A DNA stretch of 64,000 nt from Gonium pectorale (taxonomy: Eukaryota; Chlorophyta; Chlorophyceae; Chlamydomonadales; Volvocaceae): the NCBI GenBank assembly GCA_001584585.1, contig LSYV01000054.1:53832-117831 (forward strand), written 5' to 3'. The translations under genes and the position numbers were made by a program. Positions 24,401-36,502 of this stretch are shown here, piece after piece (position 1 is the stretch's first letter; every line of letters starts with the position of its first letter). The notes beneath the pieces are model-generated. The model did not search any database. It was not told where the DNA came from and saw only the letters and a list, made by a program, of their open reading frames with translations.

Positions 24401-26314
24401 CCGCGACAGAGGGGAGAGTCGCAATCTTAGCGCTCTCTGACGAGGCATGAACTCATCAGCAGCACCCTGTCGCGGCACCAAGCAATGTTCCAGACGCCCC
24501 GACACCGGGATGCTACCACGGTATTTGAAGTACCTGCAGCCGCGCCACCAGCTCTTCCAGCTCTTCGGCACGCAGCCATGTTGGCGCGGGCGCGGCCGCG
24601 CCCGCACCGTCCGCTGGACTGCTCTGGCACTCATTATTGCTATGGTGCGCCAGCGCCTGTGCCCGTGCCTGCTCCAGCGCCGCACGGAGCTGCGTGGTGA
24701 GCGCCGCCTCGCGCGCGGCGGCAGCCGCCTCGGCTGCGGCTGCGGTGGCCTCCTGGGCTCGAAGCCGGGCCTACAGCGCGGGACGGGGCGGGGAAGCCAG
24801 GGTTTCGAGCTTCTCCCAGGGCGGAAAGCGGAAGGCAGAGCAGGATGCGTGGGTGACGCTAGGGCACAGGTGCACACCGCAAGTCTGCCAAGCAACATAG
24901 GGTGAGGGTTGGTGCGCTGGGTTGGCACGTGTCCCACTGAGAACCTGGGGGCCGCCCATAGAAGCCGCCCAACCTGCGCGGCCTGCAGCTTCCGCTCGTG
25001 GTACTGGGACATTGACTGCAGCTCGGTCTGCGGAGGAATGGGATACACGGTGTTCGCCATTGAAACTGTTATCAGTGCTAACACTCATCACAATCAACCA
25101 CCTCAACCATATGTCATCTACGCCTCCATACCCTTCCCAAGACCCCTCTGCTTGTCCGCGCCGGGCGCCCCTCGCGCTCGCCCGCCCTGACGACTACATA
25201 GCCCTCACCGATGCCAGCGCCCAGTCCCATCCCCCGTCTCCGCTACCTCCCTCCACGTATACCCGCCCACCTGCAGCTGGGCCACCATCCGCTCGCACTC
25301 GGCGTCCAGCTGCGCCTGCAGCTCCTCCACGCGGGCCGACAGGGACTGCAGCTGCTGTTGACTGGCCCGCAGCGCCGCGCTCGACTGCTGCAGAGCAAGC
25401 TGGAGCTCAGACACCTGCCGAGGGTGGACGGGGGGAGGGGCGGCGTCATGGCGGCAGGATAGTGGGCACATGTCAGGAGGAGTTGTGTGTCGTGCGACCG
25501 TGCAAATGGGGAGTCCTTCAGGTGTTTAGGGCAGGCAGGGGTCGGGCATTAAAGAAAGGGAAACGGGTCGCGCCGAATCGCATACTCAGTAGGAGGAACG
25601 GCGGTCGGGCACCATTACTCGCTGCGGAGGACATGCGGAGGATGTGATGCCGTGCGCGGCAACTAGGGAGTCCCGTGTCAAGGCATCGCCGCTAGGGCAG
25701 CAAGGACGTGGCTGTGGATGCATACACCAACATAGAAGCACTGGAAACACATGCACAAGGGATCGGAAGCCAAACTGTTGCAGGTTACCCCTGGCCGTAA
25801 CTATATGTAATCAAGACGGCGCTGCGGTGCCTCACCTCCTGGGAGGATGAGCGTTCCAGAGCAGCCGCTCCAGCCCCACCCTGCTGACTCAGCAGCCTTG
25901 AGTGCACCTCCCGCCATCGGGCGCCGCCCACGGGAACCATCTCGAGGGGCGTTGGATCACCAAGCTGTCTCTCCATCGTCTCCGTAAGCATGGACTGTTG
26001 GGTAAGGAAACACGCGGGGGCACATGCGGGTTTGCAGGACGGGCAACGACCCGACGGTGCTAGCGCGCAGTCACTGCTAGCATGGTCCTGTCCTTCCGAG
26101 CTTTCTGAAGCGTCACGCTGCGCCTTAAGCGCACCTGCAGCTCCCCAATTAGGTCCCCGATGTCGCCGGCGACCTCGGGTTCTCTGCTGGCAAGCCGCTC
26201 GCGGCTGCCGTTGAAGAATGCGGAGGTGCTGGCGAGGCCGACGTCCTCCGCAACATGGCCCGGCTCCTGGCTGCCGTGCTCGCCGAGCCCAGCTAAGCCC
26301 TCCTTTTGATCCAT
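15499..26314 (-). CDS. Giant coiled-coil protein B (about 3062 aa)
   Basis: Seven exons fit with consistent phase: 26314-26135 (ATG at 26314), 25994-25836, 25414-25271, 25027-24974, 24770-24534, a huge exon 24288-16432 and 16055-15499. The large exon is open throughout except for a one-base frame change near 23,325. Restoring one base also gives the phase needed to splice into the last exon. Regions in order: short coiled coils; seven ~120-residue repeats (23.35-20.85 kb) with the motif VCxRALRRVER...TDLYERLGQAR; a 14-residue coiled-coil repeat (20.3-19.7 kb); three FN-x-T-V-V motifs; further coiled coil; WFTNAAYAG; Ala/Pro-rich linker; RLFTNPVFAG; and a basic C-terminal helix (KLYKKLSRRLSGKA). 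There is no signal peptide, transmembrane span or enzyme domain. It is probably a structural or scaffolding protein, paralogous to A. The function is unknown. Confidence 0.75.
18755..19070 (-). repeat. Triplicated FN-x-T-V-V-W-x-P-E motif in protein B
   Basis: On the minus strand three segments about 125-135 bases apart read FNTITVVRSPED, FNITTVVWAPEAS and FNVTTVVWGPEAS. The first two are followed by an R/K-E/D-PCA-AEAE spacer. Conservation of an aromatic/Thr/Val core inside low-complexity Ala/Glu/Pro sequence suggests a short binding motif rather than a folded domain. Confidence 0.75.
19720..20280 (-). repeat. 14-residue (42-bp) coiled-coil repeats in gene B
   Basis: About twelve successive 14-residue blocks of the form Q-x-Q-L-D-A-A-x-A-A-R-x-E-L sit end to end with no length change. 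Two exact heptads per unit predict an uninterrupted coiled coil. The unit matches the repeats of gene A at 6.5-7.3 kb. Confidence 0.8.
20850..23350 (-). repeat. Seven tandem ~120-residue repeats in protein B
   Basis: Each unit starts near A-R-L-A-A-R-C-x-C-x-R-x-F-x-x-V-R, continues with an Ala-rich helix, then VCxRALRRVERxAA, and ends with R-R-L-x-L-Q-V-T-D-L-Y-E-R-L-G-Q-A-R and an AER-A linker. Unit length varies from about 105 to 135 residues. The last unit loses its second half. I recognise no named domain; the pattern predicts long helices. Confidence 0.8.
23325..23329 (-). other. One-base frame disruption in a run of five C (G on the coding strand)
   Basis: Upstream the frame reads ...LQERLGQYRSRASAG and then leaves the repeat pattern. 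The expected continuation (RHAAELAAQ) is in another frame. Adding one G to the homopolymer restores both the repeat and the final splice phase. This is probably a homopolymer sequencing or assembly error; a real frameshift is the alternative. Confidence 0.7.
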
Positions 26315-28318
26315 ATCCAGCCCAGATTGCCCAGACCTGAATCAAGAGAACACATGATGTTCAGCGCTGAAGCCACTAGCAGCAAAAGACTCCGACATGT
26401 CTTGAACTCCACCCCAACCAATACCTTTGGTACGTTTGGCTCAAGCTGGCATGAAGTTCTTGTTTTGTGGAGTCCACATTGTCATAGAGTCTGTCCTTGG
26501 TGGAGTGTATACTGAATCCCGCTTAAAGCCGGTTGCGCGCCAAGCCGGCGTCAAGCGCATCCCATTCACAACTGGTGTGGTATCAAAAAGGTGTCATAAA
26601 GACTTTGATTTGCCTTGCGGCCACGGCGTTGGACACTGTCGAGGATATCACGTATGCGCGTATCAATAAATGAAGCTCAAACCTGCTATATGTATGTGCC
26701 GTCGACGCAGCAACGAAGCCGAGCGATTGACCTTTGGGCAATGCAGCTCGGGCGGGTGATCGCGCCGTACCGCCGTGCGTTCCGCCTAGCTGCACATGTG
26801 CACTGTGTTGAAACTGGAGAAACGAGTTGCTCGCCATTCTGCGGTGCCTTGGGGCGCCGACAGTCGCAAAACCGACACGGAACCAGGCACAGTTGATGGG
26901 CGCGGACGCCATCTGGTGTCGTGTAAGAAAGGGCATGCAAGTGCATCAAATACAAGCACCGGCCGCTGCCGTGGCAGGACCGCAGCGACACGTGGCACAA
27001 CATACATGAAGCAGCAGCATTCCCGCATTTGACATGTATACACACCGCAGCATGCTCATGTGACCATGACTTTGGCATGCAGCACCAGCTGGCATTGCTG
27101 AGCAGCAGCGACACCGTCAGGAGGCGTGCATGCCAGCCCCGGCTCCGATGACATCATCGGGCGCGGAGCTGCAAGTCATGGACAATCGTAGTCCGCTTCG
27201 CCTGCCAAGGCCCCACCGTGGCGTGCACCAAGCCCTTACGCTGAGTCTTTCCGTGGCACGCTGCTCAACTACGATTGTATCGCCTGCGCCTCACTCAGCT
27301 CACCCACTGCTCGGGCTTCTCCTGCACTGCACAATAAACAAGACGCTCTTTCCATGCACTTCATCCAGAGCCCGAACGCCGCGATCATCGTCACTCAGTT
27401 CACAACTTACGCCACCGCGCACACCGCAGACAACATTGCCCCCGTCCCCACGTCATGCCTTGGGAAACACCCTCAGCTCCTGCGCTGCCGTGCTTACCAC
27501 CAACACTGCACCCGTACCCCGCTGTCCCCTCAACATCCGCCTTCGCCGCTCCCCATCCAGCCCCGCTGGGCTGGGCTCGTTCTGTACCAGTCGGGCCCTC
27601 GACGCGCCGGCTGCCCTTCGCCCGTCACCCACATTCCATTCACCTCGTCCTCCAGATTGCCCGGAGACCAGGGCTGTTCGAGGCCATCGCGCCGACGAGA
27701 CCACTCCGTTCTGGCACCCGGACTGCCAGGTGTCTGGCCATCTGTCGAAGCAGTGGTGGGGCTGCAACTCGGTACTCTGTTGGCGGGTGTGTGGGAGGGC
27801 CCCGCGCCGCGCCCTTCCGGGCGCCGCCCCGAACCCACCCTCACGGAGTTGGCGGGCGTGCATGGGTCGAAGGTAGAGGATGTCAAAGGCCAGCCTCTTT
27901 GGGGCCAGCCTGGCGCTGAAGGAGGACTGTGAAGGAGCCTGTGTTCCTTCCCACCCTTTTCCATAAGTTGGGAGGACCGCGCCGTCCGGCGCTCACGCCT
28001 GCACCAGGCCCAACAGCGCAGGGCAAGGCGCCGCGCTTGCGGCCGCGCCGTCAGAGGAGGCGTACCGGGCGGGATGGCCCTCGGGCAGCTTGGCGGCCCT
28101 TCTCGCCGGCAGTAGTAGATCCGCCGATCGCTGCACCCGCAAGAACTCGCTCCGCCGCCGCAGCTGCAGAAGCTGCGGGGCCTCGCGGGGTCGACCGACG
28201 GCTCCAACGCTCCTCAACGCGCAAAGCCACGGGGTACGGGGTTATGCCGCCTGGCGATGCGGGCGATGCGCCCGTCCGCCCGTTGCGTCCACGACGTACG
28301 CCCCTCATCGCACGCCCC
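26315..28318. other. Intergenic region, no gene supported
   Basis: This lies between the start of gene B and the BBS1 stop codon. It should contain the promoter of B and the BBS1 3' UTR. Overlapping open frames on both strands at 27.1-28.3 kb are Pro/Arg-rich, lack domains and look like by-products of GC-rich DNA. No RNA gene or transposon was recognised. Confidence 0.4.
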
Positions 28319-31300
28319 TCACAGGTCCTCCGGCTCGCTGATGGGCATCTTGAGGGTGGCCTGCAGCAGCGGCGCGCTGCTGTGGCTGCCCGCGGGCGCA
28401 AGCAGCAGCACCGTCACCGCGTCGCTGCCCGCCTCGGGACTCACAGCAGTCACGGCTACCTGTCGGCGCAGGCGGGTGGGCAGAGACGGGGGCACCCATG
28501 TCGGTGTTTCCCTTTTAGCGCTTGGCAGCAAGGCGCCTCACGCCTGGGTAATCGCGCCTTACGAGGCGAGGCAGTAGCGGGTGATGTGGGCTTCTTGAAG
28601 GGACCAAGGGTTAGGGTCTACGCACGCCAACGGCGCCGCACCGCGGCACGCACAGCAACTCCTGCGCGCAGCTACGTGCACGCATCTGCTACGCGTATTG
28701 CACACGCTGTACGTGTCGTACCTCGTACGTATACTGCAGTCCGGGCACAAGCAGCGGGATGGTGAACTGAGCCTTTGCCAGCGCGTACAGCGACGGGTCG
28801 GCCCGCAGCGCGACGGGTACGTCCAGCAGCGGCCGCGCGCCCTCGTTCCGGAGCAGCAGCGTGAGGCGGAAGCGGGGCCCCAGGCCCGCCACGGACAGGG
28901 AGAGCGACAGATTCGTGCTGGTTGTGAAGGCGGCGGCGCCCTGAGAAGCACGCGACGAGGGAAGGAAGGGGTTTGACGGTGGTCTTAGCACACGAGCCTC
29001 GGGCGCTTGCAGGCAGGAGGCGAGAGGGGAATGGGCACGGGGCGGTCAGGACGGTTGTGCTCGGATGAGGAATGGGGGGGGAACACAGTGGGCGGGGGGG
29101 GGGAGGACGGCGGGCGAGTGGAACGCCAGGCCTCGCCGCGGGCCCCTTCCTCACCCCATCGGTCTGGAACGCGCAGATGCGGAACTGACCTGACCGTCCG
29201 TGAGCACCTTGACGAAAGCCCGGGCGGTGGTGAGGCGCAGCTTGGCGAGGTCCCGTTGGAAGGTTCGGTGCATGTCGGCGGCCTGGGGGCGGCAGGGAGG
29301 CAGGGGGCAGCAAGGGAGGAGGTCAACGGGAGGGGAATGTGGCGCACACAACGAGAGAGCACAGTTGGCGGCGCAAGAGAGCACCGACGAGGAGAAGAGG
29401 AGGCAAATCCGCACCTGCTCACGCTCCCGCTGCGTCTGCTCCACGTAGAGGCGGGTCTTCTTAGGGACCGCCAGCGGAATTTCCTGCGGGGGTGGTGGAC
29501 GGGCGACACGGAGTTTGGAGGGTGTTGATTGGCAGTCAGGCTGCGATCTCCCCGCCCAGCCGGCACGCCTACAGGACAGGCCCGCGGCGCATCCCTTCTG
29601 ATCCTCATGAGGTAGCAAAGGCGGATGGAGTAGGAATGACAAAGATAGAGACGAGCGAATAGGGGCGGAGGTGAGGGGCCAAGGGGCAGCCACATCTCAG
29701 GACAGGCCGAGCCGCCTTGCGCGGGCGCATGCGCGGCCCATGACAACCCCGCCCCCCTCCCTCACCCGCGAGACCAATCTTTGCATGCACCCGCCAGCCT
29801 CATGCAGCTCAGCGACCGCGACAGGCACGGCCCAGCCACACACCCCGCCCCGTTCCTCCCGCCGTCTCACCTGCTCCGGCGGCGGCCCCCCACCCAGTGC
29901 CCCTATCTCCAGATTGGCCGTCCGTGGTAGCATCTGCAGGGCGGGGTGGGGGTGCAGAGAAGGGTGTGCGTTTTAACAGGCTGGGCGCCAGCAGCATTCG
30001 TCACGTCGGATGGGGGGGAGGAGCTTAGGACTCGAACGCCCCGCTGGAGGGAGAGTGGGAAGCAGAAGACATTGTACATATGTGGTGGGAAAGGTAGCTA
30101 TGGCCAGTTCTCCAGTATCTTCGCCACCGCCGGCACAGTCTAATACCGGCGCATGGCCCCTTGCCGCCCCAGCGCCGCCGACACCACCCATGGCGCCATG
30201 GGCCATGTGTGCCCCCCCACCTTGATGTCCAGCATGCCCGTCTTGGTGATGGTCAGCAGCGTGTTGTCCTCCCGCCCGTACCGCCCAAACCACAGCGCGG
30301 TGACGGGGAAGTTGACGGTGTGCACGCTGACCAGCAGCTTCTCGTTGTAGACGCGGACCTCGCCTGCGAGGGACGGGTTGCGGGAGGGAGGGCAGCCAAG
30401 CAGGGCAGTGGAACGCAGTCAGACAACGGTAAAAGCAGTCCCTGCTGCGATAGCATCGTTACGGAGGTGACACTGCCGGTGAGAGCTCCGCCAGAAGGTG
30501 GCCATACCGGAGGCAATCGTGGATCCCGGGAGAAAGGTGGCGCGAGAGGCGGGCGGGAGGCGGAGGGTTGGACCAATACACCGCCGACGTTGGCGCCCGT
30601 TACAAGACCCCACTGGGTTCAGCGACCAGGCCCTCCTCCTCCCCTTCCCCGCTTCCAATGCTGCTGGCGCCCAGCACGTGCAGATTCACACCCTCCACCT
30701 CGAATTCCCCCTCACTGCGCCCCCCACCGCCGCAACCCACCGTTGGACAGCGCCACGAGCAGCGCCTTGGTCATGCGCTGCCCCGTCACCTCCATCCGCT
30801 GCATCGCCAGTATGTGGCAGGGCAGGTAGATGGACCAGGACTTGGTGCCGTTGGGCTGGTAGGCGTGGATCACATCGTTCATGCAGCCAACCGCCACGTG
30901 CTTGACCAGTCGGACCTGTTTCGGTTGGTGGTGAGAAGGCGGTTGGGTAGCGGCTGGGTACGGCAGAGTTTGGGGGCCGAGGGCGGCGTGCCAGAGGCGG
31001 CAGAATTTCCAAGCCCCATAAACCCCGCATTCCACACACTCACATACAGCACATATGCGCGCGCATGCCCGGACTCCCCGGAGCTGCTACTCGTCAGCCT
31101 TACTAGTCGTGCATCCCCCTGGATAAAGCTGACAGTGGCTTCAACGGCAGCCTACGCATACACCGCCTGTTTTTTTGCCTGTGCCCCGAAGGCCAAAGCG
31201 ACGACGCAAGAGACCTTGAAAAGACGTCCTGGGCCCAGCGAGGCCCACTGCCTGTGCCTCCAGCTGGAAACGTTTCTGATGCATGTTCCCAAAACACATT

Positions 31301-34300
31301 CAGACGCCTATGCCCATCGTTTGCTCCACCCCTTCTGCCTCCCTCGCCGTGGGCTCCTCTAGCCTGGAGCGCGGCTCGCTCACCAGCCCCACGGGTTGCG
31401 CCTCCAGCTGGATGATGGTCTGCTGCAGCTCCCCGTTGCGGATGTGGTAGAGTTTGCCGTCGCGGCCCGCCACCGTGATGCGGTACCCCACGTCCAGCTC
31501 GCCCTGGAAGGGGGGGCCGGGGGTGGATGGGGGAAAGAGAATGAATGCCGACGAGCTGGGCGCCAGCAACGTTCGTCCCGTCCGGCGGCCAAGCCGGTCC
31601 TTGCCTCGCTTCGCCGGCCCCCGAAGGAGTCGGCGATCCGAAAGTCCAGCAGCCGTCGGGTGTGTGCCGCCGTTTCCGGCGGCGTCCGGGGGGAATGAAC
31701 AACGCGTGACGCCGAATCGCAACACGGGTGGACTATTTTGTGGATGGTCCGTTGTCAAGGAAGTGCGAGTATGTTCTACCTCCGTGCGAATGCTGGCCTA
31801 CGGCGCCACCCGCCTTGACGGGACACCAGCAGGCACATGGGGCGTCAGGTGGAGGGACGGGCAGGTATAGGGGACCCTGCGCGGTGGCCTCCCACATGTC
31901 CAGTGTGGCCACCTCACCCAGGTACACACATTCCCCCACCATGATAACGATACCGACGTGCGAATTGTGGTACACGGGTGTGTTGATGCGCGGGCTTGGT
32001 AACAAGGCAAGTAATGCGGAGTGCAAGGCCAAGGGACCGACTGCCCGTCCTCGGCTCCAGCTGGTCCCCTTACCGCCGTGACCCACCCGGGCACTGGCCC
32101 ACCAACCTGCCGTACCTCCCCGCTGCTGCCCTGGCCCCAGCCACCGCCGCGGCTAGATACACCGCATACATAAGCAGGTCACGCTGTCCCCTACATTGCT
32201 ATCGAGTGAAACTGACCCCTGCATGTTGCACGCCCCCACGCACCCCTACCCCACCACAGAAACAGCGCCGCACCTGAATGGCGATCATGGCGGGCGTGAT
32301 GCCGACCCAGATGTTCTTCACGGGCGCGGTGCCGGCGGGGTTGAGGATGAGCACGCGGCCGCTCTCCGTGCCGATCACCAGGCAGCTCACAGCGTCGGGC
32401 TGCGCGGTCGGGCGACGGGGAGGGCGGGATGAGCCTAAGGAGAGGGGTTTTCCAAGTCAGAGGGCGAGCCGAGCGAGGACAAGAGGGTGTGCATATCGTG
32501 GGCATATCCATGCCAAGTTATCGGGACTTGCTTTGCACGGCCGGGCCCGCGCCGAGCGGGCGGGCAAGGCACATGGTGGCTCTGCCGGAGGCGATGGTGA
32601 GGAAAGCCGGTGAAAGGGGGCTCGAAGCTCGAAGGGAGAGAGCGAGGCTCCTCTGTTTCCGACGGCCGAGGAGCCCATCCACGTCGTCAGACTGCCTCTC
32701 AGGCGATGCCGCGAAGCACGTCGCGCCCCTGCAAGTTGCCCTCACCCGCCTTGTACCCTTATCACCTCGGGTTGTCCTCAGGTAAAGAGGACAATCCACA
32801 CTGCATGCACCGCGGTGCCCTTCCCTCACCGCTTATCACCTCTCATCACTTTTTAACAAACCGCGGTGCCCCTCACCTCGTCAATAGCCTGCTTGATGGT
32901 GTCCATGCACGTAATGACGGTGGTGGCCACCAGCGGCTGCCCCTGCCAGTGCTCCACAAACGCCATCTTGGCCTCCGGGTCACCGATGTTCATGAGCTGC
33001 AGGGAGCGTGTCTGCAGCACCACTCCGGCATCCTGCGGGGATGTGTGGGGTAAGTGTTAGAAGAGTTGAAATGCCTTCTCACGAGAGAAGCCTGAGGCGC
33101 ATGCCGTCCCGAGTCGTCCCATGTGGGGTGGGGTGGGGTGGGATGTGGGGTGGGGTGGGGTGCGTGGTGGGGCTGGGGCTATGGCTAGGGTGCTAAGTCC
33201 GCGGGGCGTTAGGGCGTGGTGGGAGCCGAAAGGGTTGGCGGCGAGCTGTGAAAGGGGTATGCCGTATGCGTAGGGGCGCGGGTAACACATAGGGTGCGGG
33301 TGTGGTGCGAGGGCCTGCGTGTGGCAACGGAAGGATGTGGCGGCGCAGTAGGGGCCCAAAACCCGGACTTCTCCGGACTTCCCACTTCCCACTTCCGTCC
33401 CTGCGCACGGAGGCAGCGCCACCAGGCTTGGGCGCCGTTGCTGCTGCTCATGGTCCGTTGGATCTCGGCTGGACGCCCTGCCGCCCGCCCGCGCGTGTTG
33501 CGGCCTTGCCCATCAGCAGAAGACGGGTCTGTTGCCTTCCGGCGCTTGCGTCTCAGGAATCCCTTCTCGACCTCTGGGCCCCTTCCCCGCCCTCTAGGAA
33601 CCCCTTGACGAGCCCCTTCCCCTCCCGTCCCTCCCGCCCCGCCCAACTTCCGCCGCGTGAGCTGAGCCACTAACCCCAGAAACGAAGCCCCCATCAATCC
33701 ATACACGCCTCCGCCATCACCCGCCCTCGCCTCCCCGGCGCCCTCCTCCCGTAGCCCCAAGCACCGCCACCAGCACCCCGCCCAACCCTCGGATAGGGTC
33801 ACTTTGGAACGACCAGGGAGACATGCGGCCCAAGCCTCTCCAATTTGGACGCTCTGCAACCCCCACCCCTCCCGCCCTGCACCCACCTGCAGCCGCGTCA
33901 ATTGCGCCACAGCGTCGCCCATCACCATCTCGCCCTCCATCACCTTCTGCCTGCAGTGCCGGGTGGTGCAGGATACAGGTCGGTGCTGGGGACAGACCTC
34001 AAGCGCACTGACGGCCCTCCGCCCTATCTTTTGCCCTCTGCAGGGCTCCCAATGGGCTGCTGCGCCCCCGGTTCCCCATGGGCCTCGAGCTCCAACCCTG
34101 CGCCGCGCGCCTTCCTCCGCCTCCACCTCCGCCGACCCCAGCATTCCCTACCGCCCCGCCCTGCTCCACAACAGTACTTCGCCTCCTGTTCCTCAGGCGC
34201 ATTCGGAGAGCTACCCCTGCCGACACAGCCAGCATCCCTCCATCACGGCTTCGGTCGAAACCCAGAACCGACACACCATATCTCCTGCTCCTCCGTGTTC

Positions 34301-35338
34301 ACGTTCTCCGCCGGCAGTACGAACTTGTAGTAGGGCCGGAGGTTACGGTAGATATAGACGTGGGAACCTGCCGAGGTGCGGGGTGCGAGGGGAGTCGGCG
34401 CGGGTGAGGAACATTGGGAACTGGGGCCAGCGAGCGTAACAGGCTCCGACGCCAAGTGCGACTTTGCGGCTGAGCTGTGGTGGACGAGGCTGCGAGGAAG
34501 AGGGGGAGAAAGGGGAGTAGGGGGAGGGGAAAGCGACTGCAAGCTGCAAAATGGATACAGGTGCCAGCCCTGCCGTAGCCATGCTTGAACGGAAGGTGAG
34601 GACGGTGCGACGAAGGATCATATGTGCTGAAATGAAACGACGTATACGACGAGCGTAAGCGCTCATATGTGCGTGCACCTCCAGCCCACGGCCCTGATGG
34701 ATAGGCGCGGCTACCAGTGACGGCCTGAGAGGCCTACGTCTGGTCCCAGGCGCCCCACGTTACGCCGCCAGCCAGAAAGGCACTTGCTCGCCAAGGACAA
34801 CCCCGTGGCCGGTTGGTGGTTCGGCCTTCCCCTATCCGGGGAAGGGGCATCCAGTTTGACTGCATTTTCAGACCGCTGTAGGTCCTCACCAGCAGCCACT
34901 GCCAGGGCGGGGAGACGCGGGGCAGTGTTTTCCGAAATGTAACTACAGATGGCCACGGGCGTGTCCAGCAGCGGGTGCTCCGAAGCCTTCTGGGTGCCCT
35001 TCCAAATCTGCGCCGTTCATTCAGTGGGGGGGCGGGTTAGGGTCCGGGGGACTAGGGGGATACAGAAAGACGAGGGTGTACCCCCGCCTCTCCCCCTTCA
35101 CCCCCGCCCACGCCCCCGGCCTTGCCTTGAGCTTGCGATCCTCATCTGCTATTACAAGCCGGTTGTCTCCGTCGCCGAATAGGTTACACGTATGTACGCA
35201 CGGTGTGTATGCAGTAATACCAGCGACCGGGTCATTGAAGGCTTCGAGCCACACGGATTTTACGGGCGGGGCATGTTGCCCGTTATGGCCTTTCCCATGG
35301 CCTGGTTCCGCTGCCGCGTAGTCGCTCGGGTCGACCAT
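28319..35338 (-). CDS. BBS1: Bardet-Biedl syndrome 1 protein, BBSome subunit (596 aa)
   Basis: Fourteen exons join without phase conflict: 35338-35126 (ATG 35338), 35007-34890, 34367-34277, 33950-33887, 33032-32877, 32399-32274, 31503-31384, 30915-30741, 30363-30221, 29933-29871, 29483-29415, 29282-29190, 28940-28722 and 28459-28319. The 596-residue product matches the usual BBS1 length of about 593. Diagnostic segments align in order with animal BBS1: KSVWLEAFNDPVA near the start, YIYRNLRPYYKF, AVSCLVIGTE, QPVGL, the hallmark FGRYGREDNTLLTITK, PKKTRLYVEQT, the MHRTFQRDL helix and LLVPGLQYTYE. BBS1 has an N-terminal beta-propeller and C-terminal appendage domains. In the BBSome it contacts ARL6/BBS3 and helps export membrane proteins from cilia with the IFT trains. 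Intron 1 uses a GC donor (gcaagg) rather than GT. Its presence implies a flagellated organism. Confidence 0.95.
33117..33180. repeat. GGGGT-type low-complexity run in BBS1 intron
   Basis: About ten near-copies of ggggt or gtgggg occur in a row, interrupted by gggatgtgg. It lies inside the BBS1 intron between 33886 and 33033. This is G-rich on the strand opposite to transcription. It is not the Chlamydomonas telomere unit TTTTAGGG. Confidence 0.7.
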
Positions 35339-36502
35339 CCTGGAATTCCGCTTCTACGACCTCCGCATTCCTAAGGTAGAGCACCAGCTCGACTCATTAG
35401 GAAAAAGTAATAAAATCAGGAGAACGCGTCAATGTCCCCAGATATGGCCGCGAAATGTGAGGAACATGTAGACTCGAGTGTCTCACTTTTGGTTCATGGC
35501 TTGCCGGTCAGAGCATATGTGCAATGATGCGCGGTCACAGCGTCCCTCAAAGGCTGTGTTGCCACGTGCACACGTACGGCGCGTGGCGGTGGTTGTGTAT
35601 CGTGTTTCCCGGCCTACCCGGCCGGCCGCGGCCGAGCCCATAAAAGAGCCTTAACTTGAATAGGGGACGATATGCAGCGCTAACGGGGCTTCTGGCACTG
35701 TAAGGTAGAAGCAGGGGAGAAGGTGCATCAGAGAGCGAGACACCTCTACGAACGTATACGGATGGTGGAATTAAGCAGTCCGTCTCCTTGTTTGCCAGCA
35801 TACTTTGGACAGTGTGTCTCTACAGTATTTGCCCCTTATTTGGCTTTTTGTGTGGACCGCCGTACTAGCATGTGCAGGGGAGCACGTGCAATCTTCATGA
35901 GTGCACCTGGCTGGGCTGTTTACTGGGCCTTTCCCGTGTAGCCATAGGCCGTGGCTGGACGCCCGTTATGAGTAGCCATGTGCAACCTTAGGTAGATGCT
36001 TCAGCCCCACATTAGCTGGTGCCAATTAACTGCCACTACTTGCCGTGACAGTGACGCAACAGAATCTTCGAATCATTACATAGGCTCCACGCCTTCCAGC
36101 ATATGCTGTCTGTCCTGTACTTCAGGACTCGGCCATTACCTTCACGCACTACCTGCGTGCCAAGCAAGAAACTCCACAGGCTCCATGGCGAGGAGGACCC
36201 AAGCGCACGCAAGCAGCCGTGACAACTGATACTAGAGGTCTCCCGTCCGTCCGGGATGAGACAAGTACCTCGCAAGCAACTTGGGTCATTCCAAAGCAAT
36301 CAATTACCGTCAGGTCCGCGCACAGGCGCTCCTAGAGCCGCTACTCATGATGCAGCTGTCTCTGGGGAATATTCGCGTCTCAGATTCAGGTAGTGCCGTA
36401 GCGAAACCCTTGTGCAAGCCGTCAAAAAGTCAAGCACGTGTCGCAAAGCGGCACACAAGCCGCTGGTGTTATCCAGCATGCGCAACGACAAGGGCGTCTC
36501 TC
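35339..36502. other. Intergenic: BBS1 promoter side and RNA-binding protein 3' flank
   Basis: No frame here has coding character. The stretch should hold the BBS1 promoter just above 35338 and the 3' UTR of the RNA-binding protein below. A minus-strand TGTAA at 36076-36080 is the best poly(A) candidate. No RFX-type X-box (the usual cilia promoter element in animals) was recognised by eye. Confidence 0.4.
36076..36080 (-). terminator. Candidate polyadenylation signal TGTAA for the RNA-binding protein gene
   Basis: Minus-strand TGTAA about 425 bases beyond the stop codon at 36503, a typical 3' UTR length for this algal group. Chance occurrence cannot be excluded. Confidence 0.35.

Noticed and set aside
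1822..26314. Pyrenoid proteins SAGA1/SAGA2 as identity of the giant coiled-coil genes
   Set aside because: Those large coiled-coil proteins carry a starch-binding CBM20 domain and a C-terminal Rubisco-binding motif; I see neither here.
27130..28207. Pro/Arg-rich genes on either strand
   Set aside because: Frames overlap on both strands, lack domains and have no consistent splice sites; more likely BBS1 3' UTR and intergenic DNA.
31800..32094. An extra BBS1 exon (minus strand, VYLGEVATLDMWEATAQ)
   Set aside because: Exons 6 and 7 already join in phase and match the family without a gap; this segment has no counterpart in BBS1.
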